DNA from: Cavia porcellus
Taxonomy: Eukaryota; Chordata; Mammalia; Rodentia; Caviidae
NCBI RefSeq assembly: GCF_034190915.1
Contig: NW_026947485.1
Span: forward strand, 29,401,519 to 29,465,518
Length of the DNA: 64,000 bases
Reading direction: 5' to 3'
The first letter of the stretch is position 1. Each line of letters opens with the position of its first letter. The notes beneath the pieces were generated by a model. That model was not told the origin of the DNA, searched no databases, and saw only the letters and a program-made list of their open reading frames with translations. Positions 1-11,363 of this stretch are shown here, one piece after another. The translations under genes were made by a program, and so were the position numbers.

Positions 1-1159
1 TCCTTACCAGACAAACCCCCAGATATTTTCTTCCAGTGAAAAAAGATTAAATAAATATTAAAGTGGATGAAGGGATTATTGAATTAGAAAGAGAAGGCTT
101 CCTACTACTATGGTAGAATAGTAATTAAAAAGAAGGCAAGCCTTTTTGGCAACACAAGCTAGTTCTACCACCAACTTCCCCTGTTGGTTGCCTCTGCCCA
201 AAAGTGCAAGGAGCCTGACTGATCACTGCTGATTCTCCCTCTCCTAACTGGCACTACTGGTGCTGAATGTGTAATTTCACCCTAGAAGTAGCAGTCATTC
301 TCCAGAAACTCTAAAATTAAGAGTGGTGAAATTAAATGTTGGCAAGAATGTGCACTAACTGTGTTACCAGCTAGCATGAATTCTTAGCTGCAAGTAACAT
401 GAAAATCCCATGTGGGCTAGTTCTTTCTGGTGGTAGGGATCAATATTGTCCACATTCTTCTTCAGGCCTTCTAAAGGAAAGAGGCCCCATATGTGTTTCT
501 AAGATGGTATCAATCAGTAGAGGGCTCTTACTCAATTTGTATGGAAATCATAAATTGGCAAATACAGTTCTCTTAATGTTAACAATTGTATACTTTGAAT
601 GCCAGTGTCTATCACCTCCGTTAGTACTGGCAGTCCTCTTGTCACTTGGATCAAAGAGCTACTATCAAGCCACAGGAATTCTTCTGGCCACTGGAAATTA
701 TGACTCTTGGAAATTCTTTATCGTTCATTATTCTGCTTAGCTGTTTTCAATGTTACCAGCTCCAGCTAATGACCACGTTCCACAACAGTAGTATTTGGTG
801 TCACCAGGTCTAGTGTCCCAATCCTACACATAAATATGAATGATACAGATTCAGGAGAATATCCCACAGACCATTCCCTCCTTATGAGAAGAAAAAAAGC
901 AGGCTTACATGTGCACAGTGCCAGACATTCTGTTTGATCATGTATAGGATCTAACATGTAGCCCCTTTGGAGAGTGTCCTTGAGGATCTAGTGAGGAGGC
1001 CTTCAGAAGGGCAGAATTATCCAGAGAGGCTGCAAGGCAGAAACATGTGGGATACATCTTCATGAGAAGCCTCTGGCAACCAAATCAAATGTTTTCTAGT
1101 GTGGTAGTAGGGTATCTCGCATAGACAGATAGCCCCAAAAGAAAAATAAAAAGTTTCAT
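1..1159. other. Gene-free flank, no feature recognised
   Basis: About 1.2 kb of AT-rich, non-coding-looking sequence. The short ORFs here (113 aa at 399-740 on the plus strand, 63 aa at 766-957 on the minus strand) show no recognisable domain or compositional sign of coding. I do not recognise a specific repeat family before the L1-like sequence begins near 1160. Confidence 0.5.
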
Positions 1160-1665
1160 TTGGGGAATGTTGAGCCTATTTCTCTTGTCTTAACTGGAAC
1201 TCTCATACACTGATAGTGAGGATATAGATTGATATAACCACTTTAGAAGACTCCTGGGTAGCACCTACAAAAGCTAAACATATGTCTTCCCTCTTATCCA
1301 GCAGTTCTAATCTTAGGAATATATCTAAGAGATGAGAGTACACACTCTTACCAGAAGTTACCAAGACTATTCATAAAAGATTTACTATTTATAAAAGATT
1401 TACCACTGTAGGTCTGTGGTTAAGCACTCACCTAGCATGTACAAAACCGTGACTTTGAATCCTATCATGGAAAAATGCACAAAATATTTATTTATTCAGA
1501 ATAGCAAAAATTAGCATTCAGGCAGCAGAGTAATTTCAAGCCTGACCCTCTCCCATAAACAAAAATTAGAAGCAACCTAAATTTCATCAAATACAATAGT
1601 AAATGAAATGTGGTATATTCATATAATGAATACTACACTGATTTTTTTTAAATGAACAAACTGTT

Positions 1666-1829
1666 GCCAGGCATGGTGGTGCCTAACTGTAATTCCCCTC
1701 ACTCAGGAAGCTGAGGCAAGAGGATTGCTATTAGTTCAAGGCCAACCTTGGCTACACAGTGAGTTTAAGGCCAGTCTGCACTACATAGTGAGACTCAATC
1801 TCAAAACACCAAAAAAAAAAAAAAAAAAA
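1666..1829 (+). mobile_element. B1 SINE (7SL-derived)
   Basis: It begins GCCAGGCATGGTGGTGCC, has a 'ggaagctgaggcaagaggat' block, and carries an internal quasi-duplication ('ggctacacagtgagtttaag' then 'cactacatagtgagactc'). It ends in a 20-base A tail. The duplicated ~29-bp block is characteristic of rodent B1, which is one reason for calling the organism a rodent. Confidence 0.85.
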
Positions 1830-1885
1830 ACCCAAAAACTAGCTATATCATACACGAATCTTAGAGACATTAAGAAAAAAGATAT

Positions 1886-1985
1886 GGGGCTAGGGATTTA
1901 GCTCAGCGGCATAAGTACCTGCCTTGCAAGCAGGCGGTCATGAGTTCGATCCCTGGCACCGGAAAAAAGAAAAAAAAAAAAAAAG
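1886..1985 (+). mobile_element. ID-type SINE (tRNA-Ala derived)
   Basis: GGGGCTAGGGATTTAGCTCAGCGGC (A box) followed by GAGTTCGATCCCTGG (B box) and an A-rich tail. This is the same subfamily as the copies at 4046, 6124, 11564, 13311, 14688 and 48356. The anticodon-arm region reads CCTGC-CTTGCAA-GCAGG, a 5-bp stem around a 7-base loop with TGC in the anticodon position, consistent with a tRNA-Ala(TGC) ancestor. Confidence 0.85.
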
Positions 1986-2264
1986 CAAAGAAAAAATATA
2001 TATAAAACCTACCATATGATTGTGTTTATATGAAATACAAAAATAGGAAAACTAATCCAGTGATAGAGGTAAAAAGTGGGGATACCAAGTTAACTGAGAA
2101 ATTTTGGGGGCACTTCTAAAAAGGTTCTCTGATCTAGGTGACAGTTATACAAATAATACATGAATCTTAAAGAGCTTTTAAAAATTTAGACCCAAATGTC
2201 TATATATAATATGATTTCATTTATATGACTTTTTAAAATTCTAGTTCAATCAATGCAAGTGTGT

Positions 2265-2600
2265 GGTACATAATGTTTACATTCCTTGTGAGATACATGT
2301 ACATAATACATCCTAATTCCTTTTTTAAAATCCCTATTCCTTTCTTCCTTCCCCTTTCCCTCCATCTTTTGATCCTCTACCCTTTTGAGAACAATCTATA
2401 TCCATATTTCCTATTATCTTTTATTTTGCTCTTTATTTTTACTCTGTATTTCTTGTATAGAAGAAATCATGTGATACTTAAGCTTATGTATCTGGTTTAT
2501 TTTACTGATTACTATGGTCTCAAAGTACATCCATTTGCCCACAAATGACTCAAGTTTATCTTCTTATGGCAGAGTAGTATGCCATGGTATATAAAGCAGG
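2265..2600 (-). mobile_element. Probable L1 3' fragment, inverted
   Basis: The plus strand shows 'tatctggtttattttactga', 'gtacatccatttgcccacaa' and 'tggcagagtagtatgccatg', which is the reverse complement of a degenerate L1 ORF2 end/3' region (the part reading 'aatggaatactattcagcc' on the sense strand). No intact ORF is present. Boundaries are approximate. Confidence 0.5.
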
Positions 2601-2853
2601 AGACACCACAGTTTGTATGACAAAAGGCAAAACTATAAGGATAGAAAACATATCAAAAATTGCCAAGAGTTATGGGTAGAAGGAGGGGACCAACTACAAA
2701 GGGGCAGGATTCTGGGAAAATGGCAGAAAATAAGCAGCAAAGTAAAAAGCTTCTCTGAGAGAAACAACCCAGATGCTGTAATATAGCATTCTGGAGAAGA
2801 CCAGAAAGAAAGAAATGGATCCCCTCGACCCAGGAAGAAGCTAAAGTGAAAAT

Positions 2854-2894
<41 letters not shown>

Positions 2895-3526
2895 CTTAAA
2901 CAGAAGGTGGTAGCCAGACATGCTTTTACCCGAGCTGATCCCACTGTGCGTGAAGTGCCACTGGAATCTGGAGACGCAGGGTCACAGTGAAGTTGGGGTT
3001 GGCAAGCCTGAAGGCCTCAGCAGGAAGACATGGTCACAGAAGAGGGCAGTGGACCAGAGAACTGCACCAGCTCACAGTGAGTGTGGGGGACACAGTCCTC
3101 CCACAGGAGTGGGCGATTGGCTGGGCACCATTTTGGAGTTGGGCGGGATAAGCCCAGAACCAGAACTGCGCTGGCTTCATTCAGCCACTCGTAGTGTAGA
3201 GCAGATTGGTGAAAATTGCTTGGACTGAGTCCTGCCCCTGTGCGCAATCCAATAGCCAAGGCCAAGGTTTCCCTAAAATTATCCCTAACCAACCCCACCT
3301 GCACAACACACACTAACAAGGTGAAGATTCCCAGTGGTTAACCAGTTCACAAGGGAGGGGCCAGCCTGCCCCACCCCTGCTTATACTCTAGTAGTCACAA
3401 GCAGATTGGGGAAAGCAGCAATCCCTAGCCAGCACGCTTCAGAGTAATTATAACCAATAATGAAAGTGCCAGGGACCCCAATACCCACTTGTCTGGAAGA
3501 AACCAGGAATATGACAAGAGGAAGAA

Positions 3527-4755
3527 ATGAAAGGCAGTCTCCAGCCCTCCAACTCAAGCAGTACTGGCCCAAGGGAGGTAAACACAGAAGAGATCAGGGG
3601 TTGCACACCTGCAGTTTCTGAAGCAACAGCATCTGACATAAAGAAACAATTTTGTGAAACTATAAAAAAAAAAACAGAAATATTAATACAAGTAAAGGAA
3701 GATATGAGAAAAATAATAAATGTTAAGCACCTCTCAAGAAGACACAGATGGAAGAATAGAGGAGCATAGAAAAAGGAGGGAAACCTTCAATGAAGAATAT
3801 AAAAAAGAAAATTTAGAATACACAAAACAGAGAGATTCAAAGAGATTACCAGGAAATTAAAAACTCCACTGAAACCTGGCAAAACTGCTTGAAAGAAACT
3901 CAAGATAGACTATCAAACCTTGAAGACAGGTTTGCAACTTGTGATCCTGAAAGGAAAGATCTCTTAAAATAATAAGGAACCAGGAAGTAACAATACAAAG
4001 GCTAGAAGATAACAAGAAGATCTATAACTTAAGAATAAAAAATGAGGGGCTGGGGATTTAGCTCAGCGACATAAGCACCTTCTTGCAAGTGTGTGGTCGT
4101 GAGTTTGATCCCTGGTACCAGTAAAAATACAAAAAAGAATAAAAAATAAAAATAAAAAAAAGAATAAAAAATATGAGTGAAGAAGCAGGTGTAAACACAA
4201 ATGAAATACAAAGGCTATTTACAGAAATAATTAAAGAAAACTTTCCAAGCATAGGAAAAGGAAATGATATTCAGATATATGAGGCATACAGAACTCTAGC
4301 CAGCTATAACCAAAACAGATCTATACCTTCGCATATAATAATCAAGATTCCAGAAATTCAACAGAAGAACAGAATATTAAAAGCTGTCAGAGAAAAGCAA
4401 CAGATCACCTATAAAGGAAAACCCATCAAAAGCATGGCAGACTTCTTGACACAAACCATCAAATCAAGAAGAGCTTGAAGTTTTCCAAGCCCTGAAAGAA
4501 TATAACCTCCAACCCAGATTGATGTACCCTGAAAAACTATCTTTCAACATTAATGAAGAAACAAGATACTTCCAAGATCAAGAGGAACTGAGGGAGTTCA
4601 TGACCACCAAACCAGCCCTACAAAAAATACTGGAGGACATTCTAGAGAGAAAGAAAAAAGGCCATGGTTTCAGGAACAGTGGCAGATGGGGCTCACTGAA
4701 TGGGGTAGACAGTGGAATAAAAGGGAAAAGTAAACAGCCAACAACAGAAAAATAG
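3527..4755 (+). pseudogene. L1/HAL1 ORF1 remnant (RNA-binding protein)
   Basis: Frames at 4173-4478 and 4519-4755 match the ORF1p C-terminal half. RRM-like and CTD-like residues include the 'ENFPSIGKGNDIQIYEAYR' stretch, 'HIIIKIPEIQQKNRILKAVR', and then 'YKGKPIKSMADFL'. The next frame has 'YNLQPRLMYPEKLSFNI' and 'FMTTKPALQKILE'. A frameshift near 4478 separates the two pieces. An N-terminal piece lies at 3527-3769, and between them the frame is lost and an ID SINE is inserted. It would have encoded a trimeric nucleic-acid chaperone. It is not functional here. Confidence 0.65.
4046..4171 (+). mobile_element. ID-type SINE inside the HAL1-like ORF1
   Basis: GGGGCTGGGGATTTAGCTCAGCGAC and a B box (GAGTTTGATCCCTGG), then an A-rich tail. 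Near-identical flanks 'agaataaaaaatgag' (before) and 'agaataaaaaatatgag' (after) are a target-site duplication, so this is a true retroposition into the older LINE. Confidence 0.85.
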
Positions 4756-5229
4756 CATGGCAGAAATGAGGCAGAGAAGGTGGGCTATAATCACTAACAT
4801 AGATGACCTTTGATACACTAATAAAAAGAAACATAGGCTGAGTGGATCAGGAGATAGGGTCCATCAAGATGCTCTATATAAGAAATATAATTAACCTGAA
4901 AGAGGTTTATGGACTGAAAGTCAAAGATGAGAAAGTAATGCTCTATGTGAGAGGGAACCAGAAAAATGTAGTGGTAGCTCACTCATCAGCTGCAGATTGT
5001 TGGAAAGACATAAAACTTTTATGCAATGCAGAACTACTCAGCTATAAAGAAGGAAAACCTTGAGGCTCTTGTAAGTAAATGGATACAATTTGAGATTATG
5101 CTCAGGGGTAAAAAGGTTCAGAACGACTTAGGTAAATAGTGGGTTGCCTCCCTAATCTAAAAACTAAAGGAGTTAGTGGGATAAAAAATGTACCATGCAC
5201 CCTGTGAAAGTGAAAGGGGAGGAATTGTC

Positions 5230-5790
5230 TAAAAAGGGAAGGCAGAGGACATTGTTAATTGTGTATCATGATTTGAAACCCATTTATTTTCATCACTGTT
5301 TAGATTGGTTATATTTTGTTCCAGTTTGTCTACTTGTAAGAGGTTTGAGAGCATGGACAGCTATTCTAAAGATAGCAGAATATAACAGAGTAACCATTTT
5401 TGATTTCCTGTTATCTTAATTTGAAGCCCTGTATTGCTTTCACTGTCTTCTTTTGACTGATTTTATTTGAATCTGTTTTGTTTGATAGTATCAAGTCTGA
5501 GGGTATCAGCAACTACTTTGAAGACAATAAGATTCATTATGATACTCATTCTGGTTTGACTATTATCTTCTTTTGAAGTTCTATAATTTCTCTATAATTG
5601 ATTTTGTTCTATACTGTTATGTTCAGTTTCATTATGCCTGCTGATATGAGCAATTCTATTGAAGATAACAAGAGACATTATGGTAACCATTGTTGATCAT
5701 GCTGTATTTTGGTTTTAAGTCATGTACTATGTTCATCTTTTTGTTTTGACTGATGCTGTTTTGTTTTTTCTCATTTTGTTTTATTCTCTT
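5230..5790 (+). repeat. Tandem ~145-bp units in the LINE 3' UTR
   Basis: Three units start at about 5357, 5507 and 5647 with the variants 'agctattctaaagatagcag', 'agcaactactttgaagacaa' and 'agcaattctattgaagataa'. A partial unit precedes them. Each continues with a 'tgatactcatt/ggtaaccattg' block, then 'ttgaagNcctgta' and a T/G-rich stretch, and the array ends in an A tract at 5789. The same unit occurs at 14.5-15.0 kb. Confidence 0.6.
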
Positions 5791-5936
5791 CAAAAAAAAA
5801 AAAAAAAACTACAAAGGGGCACAAGTGAACTTTTGAGGATAATAGAAATGGCCTGTATTTGACTATGGTAGTGGTTACATGACTATGTACAGTTAGTTAT
5901 CTGTATTCATCAGATTAAACTAAAAAAGTTGAATCT

Positions 5937-6020
5937 AGGTCTTGGATGCAGCTCCATAGTACAATGCTTGCCTAAGATTAGCAAGGCCCTGAGTCCAATA
6001 CCCAGAAAATAAATAAAAAG
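5937..6020 (+). mobile_element. Degenerate ID-like SINE
   Basis: TCTTGGATGCAGCTCCATAG, then 'cttgcctaagattagcaagg' and 'ctgagtccaatacccag', with an A-rich tail. This is an older, diverged relative of the ID family. Confidence 0.55.
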
Positions 6021-6123
6021 GCTGAAACTTAGCTAATTATAATTTAACACAATTTTAAAAGATTCAACAATCTATACATTTAAGACTAGTGTACTTTATG
6101 CACTGTAAATCAATTTTAAAAAA

Positions 6124-6226
6124 TTTTTTTTTGTCTTTTTCCCTTTTTATCGGTACCAGGGATTGAACTCACGACTGCCTGCTTGCAAGGCAGGCGCTTA
6201 TGCCGCTGAGCTAAATCCCCAGCCCC
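6124..6226 (-). mobile_element. ID-type SINE, minus strand
   Basis: Reverse complement of the young ID subfamily, ending CTAAATCCCCAGCCCC at 6226 with a T-rich run (the A tail) at its left. The flanks 'caattttaaaaa' on both sides are a target-site duplication. Confidence 0.85.
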
Positions 6227-7634
6227 AATTTTAAAAATTTTTAAAAAGACATGCATCCCCATCCAGACGTGCTCTGTGAAATACTTTAGTTGTTACCACT
6301 GAATAAAAACATACAAAGTGTTAGATTTGGAATGGGCTCTGAGGTTCATAAGTCACACTTCAACCCTAGAGGTGAAATGACTTGTGAAATGTCATACAGT
6401 TAGTCAGTTGTGGAACCAGAAACAAACCAGGGCATCTGACTGTCAGATTCTAGTTTAATTCTAGCTAAAGGGAGATTTTTAAAAAAGCAAACTGATCACA
6501 TGGTACTGTGTAGTTGCAAAGCACAGGGCCTCTACACATATTGGTTCTCCTTTTTAAAGGTATTAAGAAAACAGAAGTTTGAAAAATGTGTTTAACTATG
6601 TAAGCTATTTAACCTGAATAATCTGAGATATCAGAGATCCTCTGATACTAGAAAATTACCATAAAATCTATATTATGACAGCCTCCATTTATGAGGCTCC
6701 AATTCCAAAACAACTCATGGTATATCTTCACCTCTTCCCTGTTCAGATCTTTAATATCAGTCAGTCATACAAAACACTGTTCTACTACTAGACAGATATA
6801 TTAATGTACAATCTACATTATAAGACCCCTTATTTAATTCCTCTGGCAATGAATTCCTCTGTAATGAAGCAACTTTTTAAAAATACACACATATACAACC
6901 CCCAACAGTCAACAAATCCTATAAAACCTTACTCATGTTCCACATAGTTCTCAACAGTGTTCTCACAACATTGCAAACATGAGTAGTTGTACCACACTTC
7001 TACCCCTCCAAAATGGAGATAGTAAATACATAAGTCCAAAATCAGTGTCCCCTACTTTATTTCTCTGTGTTCTATACCAACCCAAATGACCTTTTGAATC
7101 CCTTCCCCCTCCTGCCCCCATCAAGGCCCAAACACCAACTTTTCTCTGACCTCCACCTTCTGTCAAAACAGAAAAGACTCAGATATCAATTATTTACATT
7201 TTTTGATTGACTGATTGGTTAGAACTTAGTTTCAATAAGCTTTAGCTTTATGCTAATTAAAGCAACATTTACATTTTAGGTCTAATTTACATTTTAGGTA
7301 TAATGAAAGGTGAAAGCCAACTGATTCTCTATTTAAGAATTTTAAACTTCAATTTTCCTTCAGTAAGCAAGTGAGGAAATATTTTAGAAACCAGGAAAAG
7401 CTTGAAATGACACTATGTTCCTAACCTTAGGAAAGGGGAACAGGGGGAGGGGGAGGATCGTGAATAATGTTAAAATAACCTGGGCACTACAGAAAAAACC
7501 CAAAAGGATCATTTGCTCTTTCATTCATTCAACAAACATTTTCCAGCTGTCTATCGTATGCCAGGTATTGTGCAAGGCAGAGAGAAACAATGATTAATAT
7601 CCTGGAATAAACAACAGTCACAGAATTTTTAAAA
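6227..7634. other. Intergenic, ancient MIR and L2 fragments
   Basis: About 6340-6475 resembles a MIR in minus orientation ('gaggtgaaatgacttgtgaa', then 'atacagttagtcagttgtgg'). About 7505-7600 resembles an L2 fragment ('cattcattcaacaaacattt', then 'tgccaggtattgtgcaagg'). Nothing else is recognised, and no coding evidence is seen. Confidence 0.45.
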
Positions 7635-7642
7635 AATTTAAG

Positions 7643-7801
7643 GCCAAAAACGAGAAGTGTAGCTCAGAGAGGTAATACCAGCACTCAGAACGCTGAGGCA
7701 GGAGGATCACAGCAAATTTGAGGCCGGCTTTCACTACATAGTGAGTTCAAGGTCAATCTGAAAGCATAGTGAGACTTTATCTCAAAAAAAAAAAAAAAAA
7801 A
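7643..7801 (+). mobile_element. B1 SINE, diverged
   Basis: 'taataccagcactcagaacg', 'ctgaggcaggaggatcacag', then the duplicated block 'cactacatagtgagttcaag' and 'aaagcatagtgagac', ending in an A tail at about 7801. Confidence 0.75.
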
Positions 7802-8349
7802 TTGAGAAGTGCTCTGACTAGGAGAAAATTTACTACCTGTGTAGAGCATCAAAGATGGTTTCATAAAGATGACACTGAGCTCAGCTTGAAGGAGTCTGAC
7901 CAGCCTAAAGGCAAAAAAAGGACAAAATAAGATCCCTAACTGTTTACCCAACTATGAGAAGAAATGGGACGAGAATAATTGCCTTTGAAGTGCAGAGAGG
8001 ATTTACAACAGGAGAGTCTAACGCCAAGCCTAGTGTCTCCTGTGACAACAAATAAGGTGGCAGCTGGACTCCTGCCTCTCATCTTCAATCACCTGGAGAA
8101 GCCATCTGATGCCAAGCCTTGCCAAAATGACGTTGGGTCACTTACAGGGAGGAGAGCTGCAAGCATTTATGTACAACTCCATGCTCAGCCTACCCTTGTC
8201 AAAAAGTTACTTTCATATCAGGTATATAGGTAGGATATAAATGTTATCCATATCTCTTAAAATAGTTAGTCTGGTTTTCTATTTTTAGCCTTAGAATTTC
8301 AGTCACTGTTGGTATTGAATTTAGCACAACAAAGGTTTAGAATGAAAAC

Positions 8350-8530
8350 TGAACCACTGGCCCATGGCTATAATCCCAGCTATTCCGGAGGCTGAGTCAG
8401 GAAAATTGTACAAGTTTGGGCTCAGTCTAGCAACTCAGTGAGACCCTGTCTCCAAATAAAAAAATTTTAAAAAAGGCTTGGGATGTAGCTCAGAAGCCCC
8501 GGACAGATCCTCAGTAACACACAAACACAC
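8350..8530 (+). mobile_element. B1-ID composite SINE
   Basis: A B1-like left part ('ggctataatcccagctattc' to 'gagaccctgtctcc') is joined through an A-rich linker to an ID-like part ('gcttgggatgtagctcag') and a CA-rich tail. The order resembles dimeric B1/ID SINEs known in some rodents. Confidence 0.55.
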
Positions 8531-9604
8531 ACACACAGAAGTACACATGTTTGAAACCACATAACACCCTTCTGCGTAGGAAAGGATGAGAAGGAAGTCT
8601 TACCTAGCCACAACAGTTAACAGCATATTTTTTAAAGCTTGCTGAAGGCAGAAAAATTCTTGTTCAATTGTCCCCAAATTCTAACAAGGACAATAAGAAC
8701 AGAACTGCCTTGAACTACCTCTGCACTACTTCTTGGCCCCACTTCTTGGCCAAACCAAAAAAAAAAAAAGCATATATATAAGTTACGATGTGAAGCATAT
8801 CATATTTGATGTTCTTTTTAACTAGTATCTAATGCTTTTATGGTACAGCCAAATTTCCTAAATTTCTAAAACACAGCCTTCAAATTCCTATTTTATTCCA
8901 AATTTTGATAATGTAAGGATGAATTCAATAGTATTTATCCAACATCAGGGTAGAATATGAAACAGTCCCTATTACCATGTTAACTGAGCTTGTGGCCACC
9001 CACAAAAAGACACTGTGCAGTCATGTGACTAAGTATATCAGAATAAAATGTAAGTAGAAGTAATACCCAACTTACAAGTCACTTCATAGGAAACTGCTTG
9101 CCCTCTGTTCCTCTTCCTAAGACCCGGAATGAGTACCTGGGGATAGTATTGTTTCCCCAGGTAAATAAGACCTAGGAAATGTCAGAGCAATATGATGGAA
9201 GGAAACAATTCTATAAGTGACCTTGTTACGTTAAGGCACCCTAGCTGTATGGACACATGTATTCCTTTGACATTTTACATGCAAGAGAATCATATTTCAG
9301 TTACATTAAAGCCACTTTATTTTCATGACTGTTACAGCAGCCTAGCTGGAGTAATATAAACATTAACTCAACAAGCTTTACTATATGAAAGTATATTAGG
9401 GAAACAAAGTGGCGACCAGATGGAAAAACTGCCAGGACATAGTTTACTTATATTCTAGAAGGAGAAGCCAACACAAAATGAAAATTTAAATTTTCAAGTT
9501 GTAATGAGTATGAGAAAGAAAGGAAGGAAGGAAGGAAGGAGGGATGGAAGGAAGGAAGAAGGAGAGAGACTGACAGACAGACTGTGCTGAGGTAGAAAAT
9601 AAGA
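8531..9604. other. Intergenic, simple repeat only
   Basis: No gene or repeat family is recognised in most of this stretch. A (GGAA)n purine tract occupies about 9519-9580. Confidence 0.4.
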
Positions 9605-9925
9605 GGAGGGATCTATTTTGAATAGAGTAATCCAGTAAGTCCAGTAAGGCCTCCATAAGGAAACACCATCTGGTTGAGGCCTCAAGTCATAGGAAGAGGT
9701 GAGAAGGAGAAACGCATTCCAGGTAGCAAAGGTTCTGGGGCAAGAACAATCTCAGCCCCTGGACAGAACTCAAGAAGGCAGGTGAACAATGTCAGCAGTA
9801 CGGCACCAAGAAAGCCAAAAAGGGATATGTATAGAGTGAGGGATGTAGCTCAGTGATAGCACACCTGACTAACAGATGTGAGGCTCTGGATTCCATCTAA
9901 GCTCCCATTTCTAAAATTTTTTATC
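9605..9925 (+). mobile_element. L2 fragment followed by ID-like SINE
   Basis: 9605-9800 carries the L2-like order 'aggcctcaagtcataggaag', 'gagaaacgcattccaggtag', 'caaaggttctggggcaag'. About 9835-9925 is a diverged ID ('gagggatgtagctcagtgat', then 'gaggctctggattccatc'). Confidence 0.5.
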
Positions 9926-10704
9926 TCTTTCCTTTGACATCCGTAAACTGGGTACATGAAACATCTTGCTTTCATAGGCAAATACCATCATAGGACTTTA
10001 GCAGTTAAATCAAATCATATAACACTGCCCCTACCCGGGCTAAAAACTTAGTCTGAATTTATACATTTTGGGTAGAAAAAAAATTGTCACTTCTCCCGCT
10101 GTATAAATTTTTATAACAAAGCCCTAAAAGTTTACATATCCAATTAAATTCTACTAAAACTATTACTAAATAATATAACAAATTAAATATTAGGTTATTC
10201 GTTCTACAATGACTTGTAAATTGTTTAAAAATAATTGTATGTTATCTATAAAATTTACATCGTCCCTAAATGTTTTTAATTAATGAAGAAACAAAACAAT
10301 GGCTCAGAATTCAAATACTATGAAGCAGCAAGATAAAAACCAAAATAAGGTGAAAGCAGAAGTCTCAAGTGGGGAGGGATAGAGTTAGTGGAGGTCAGGA
10401 AGAGGTGAACCCAGGAGGAATTCCTGGAGCCAAAGAACAAATCTATTGGTGCTTATCTAAGGCACCTGCAGGTGATAGGTACCAAAACACTGACCTCATA
10501 CAAGCACAGTACTCCGTTAGGGACTGAGCAGATACCTTTATGTGATTCCCACCAAAAACCTTTTTAAGTAGAAAACAAGAACAAGGAAGAGAGGAAAGAG
10601 GAAAAGAGAGAAGAAAGGAAAATGGATGGAAGGAAGAGAAAGAAAAAGAGAGATTTGAAGCTGAGTAAGGCAAAGAGTATACAATGTTATTAAGAATGGA
10701 TCCT
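9926..10704. other. Intergenic, nothing recognised
   Basis: AT-rich sequence to about 10.3 kb, then a purine-rich stretch (10560-10660). No coding, RNA or repeat assignment is made. Confidence 0.4.
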
Positions 10705-10875
10705 CAGGAAATAGATGTTGAGTTTAAAAGTGGACATCACCATTTTCTAGCTGGGTGATATCACTGTTTCCTCCTCTGTAAAATGATAGTACCTATACTT
10801 CATAGGGTTGTAGAAGAGATTTAAGTGAGTCAATCTATGCAAAGTGCTCAGAACAGTGCCTAGCACAGTGTACTC
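10705..10875 (+). mobile_element. MIR SINE
   Basis: Good match to the MIR core and tail: 'tagctgggtgatatcactgt', 'cctcctctgtaaaatgatag', 'cttcatagggttgtagaaga', and 'agaacagtgcctagcacagt'. It is ancient and inactive. Confidence 0.75.
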
Positions 10876-10952
10876 TACTCTCATACAGATAGTCTCAACC
10901 TCAAGCTGATGATAAAACAGGAAATAAATTTTATTTTGCATCTCAATTACTT

Positions 10953-11029
10953 TGGGGGGGGCAGTACTGAGACTGAGCCCATGGCATATGATAGGCAAGC
11001 ATTCTACCACTGACCTATACCCACAGCCC
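10953..11029 (-). mobile_element. ID-like SINE, minus strand
   Basis: The minus strand reads AGGGCTGTGGGTATAGGTCAG, then 'tggtagaatgcttgcctatc', ending near a G run. It is an older ID-type copy with the classical GTGGTAGA A-box form. Confidence 0.6.
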
Positions 11030-11363
11030 TATTGGTATTTTCTTCATGGGTAAAGGAAAAGAACATCTTTGGCTTTTTTACATATTTTTTTAGTATAACA
11101 AGGCAAAGAAAGTGTACAGTGAAATAGTCCAAAGTTAAGAAAGGAGAAACAGTGCAATTTAAAGAAACTGTCATCTGACCTATCTTCTACAGAAATTTTC
11201 TAAATATCCTACTTTCCTCCAATAATTCTAGGCTATAGCTCACCAGCCCTAAAAATGTCAAAGCAGCAGCTAAGTGTAATGGTATATGCCTGTAATCCCA
11301 GAGCTCTGGGAGGCTGAGGCAAGAGGATCACAAGTTTAAGTCTAGCCTGGACAATTTACCAAC

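Larger units (their letters stand above)
1160..2245 (+). mobile_element. L1 LINE 3'-end remnant with nested SINEs
   Basis: The plus strand resembles the end of L1 ORF2 and the start of the 3' UTR. It shows the 'tcatacactgatagtgagga' segment, a degenerate 'ccagcagttctaatcttagg' segment, and 'aatgtggtatattcatataa' near 1608 followed by 'tgaatactacactg', in the order seen in mammalian L1s. It is heavily mutated and interrupted by an old ID-like SINE (about 1398-1487), a B1 (1666-1829) and a younger ID (1886-1985), so the L1 insertion is the oldest layer. Confidence 0.6.
2640..5935 (+). mobile_element. HAL1-like retroelement (L1 ORF1 without ORF2), nearly complete
   Basis: A ~3.3 kb LINE-1-derived element. 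It has a GC-richer 5' part (2.9-3.5 kb), a degenerate ORF1 (about 3.5-4.75 kb), a short remnant resembling the ORF2 endonuclease region, and a long 3' UTR. The terminal block (5819-5925, 'aaatggcctgtatttgacta' onward) resembles L1/HAL1 3' ends. There is no reverse-transcriptase ORF. ORF1 is broken into several frames and split by an ID SINE at 4046, so the copy is dead. HAL1 elements are known as ORF1-only L1 derivatives mobilised in trans. I base the assignment on ORF1 similarity and ORF2 absence; a library search would settle the subfamily. Confidence 0.6.

Noticed and set aside
1886..1960. tRNA gene call on ID elements
   Set aside because: A and B boxes are present, but A-rich tails, target-site duplications and imperfect stems identify SINEs.
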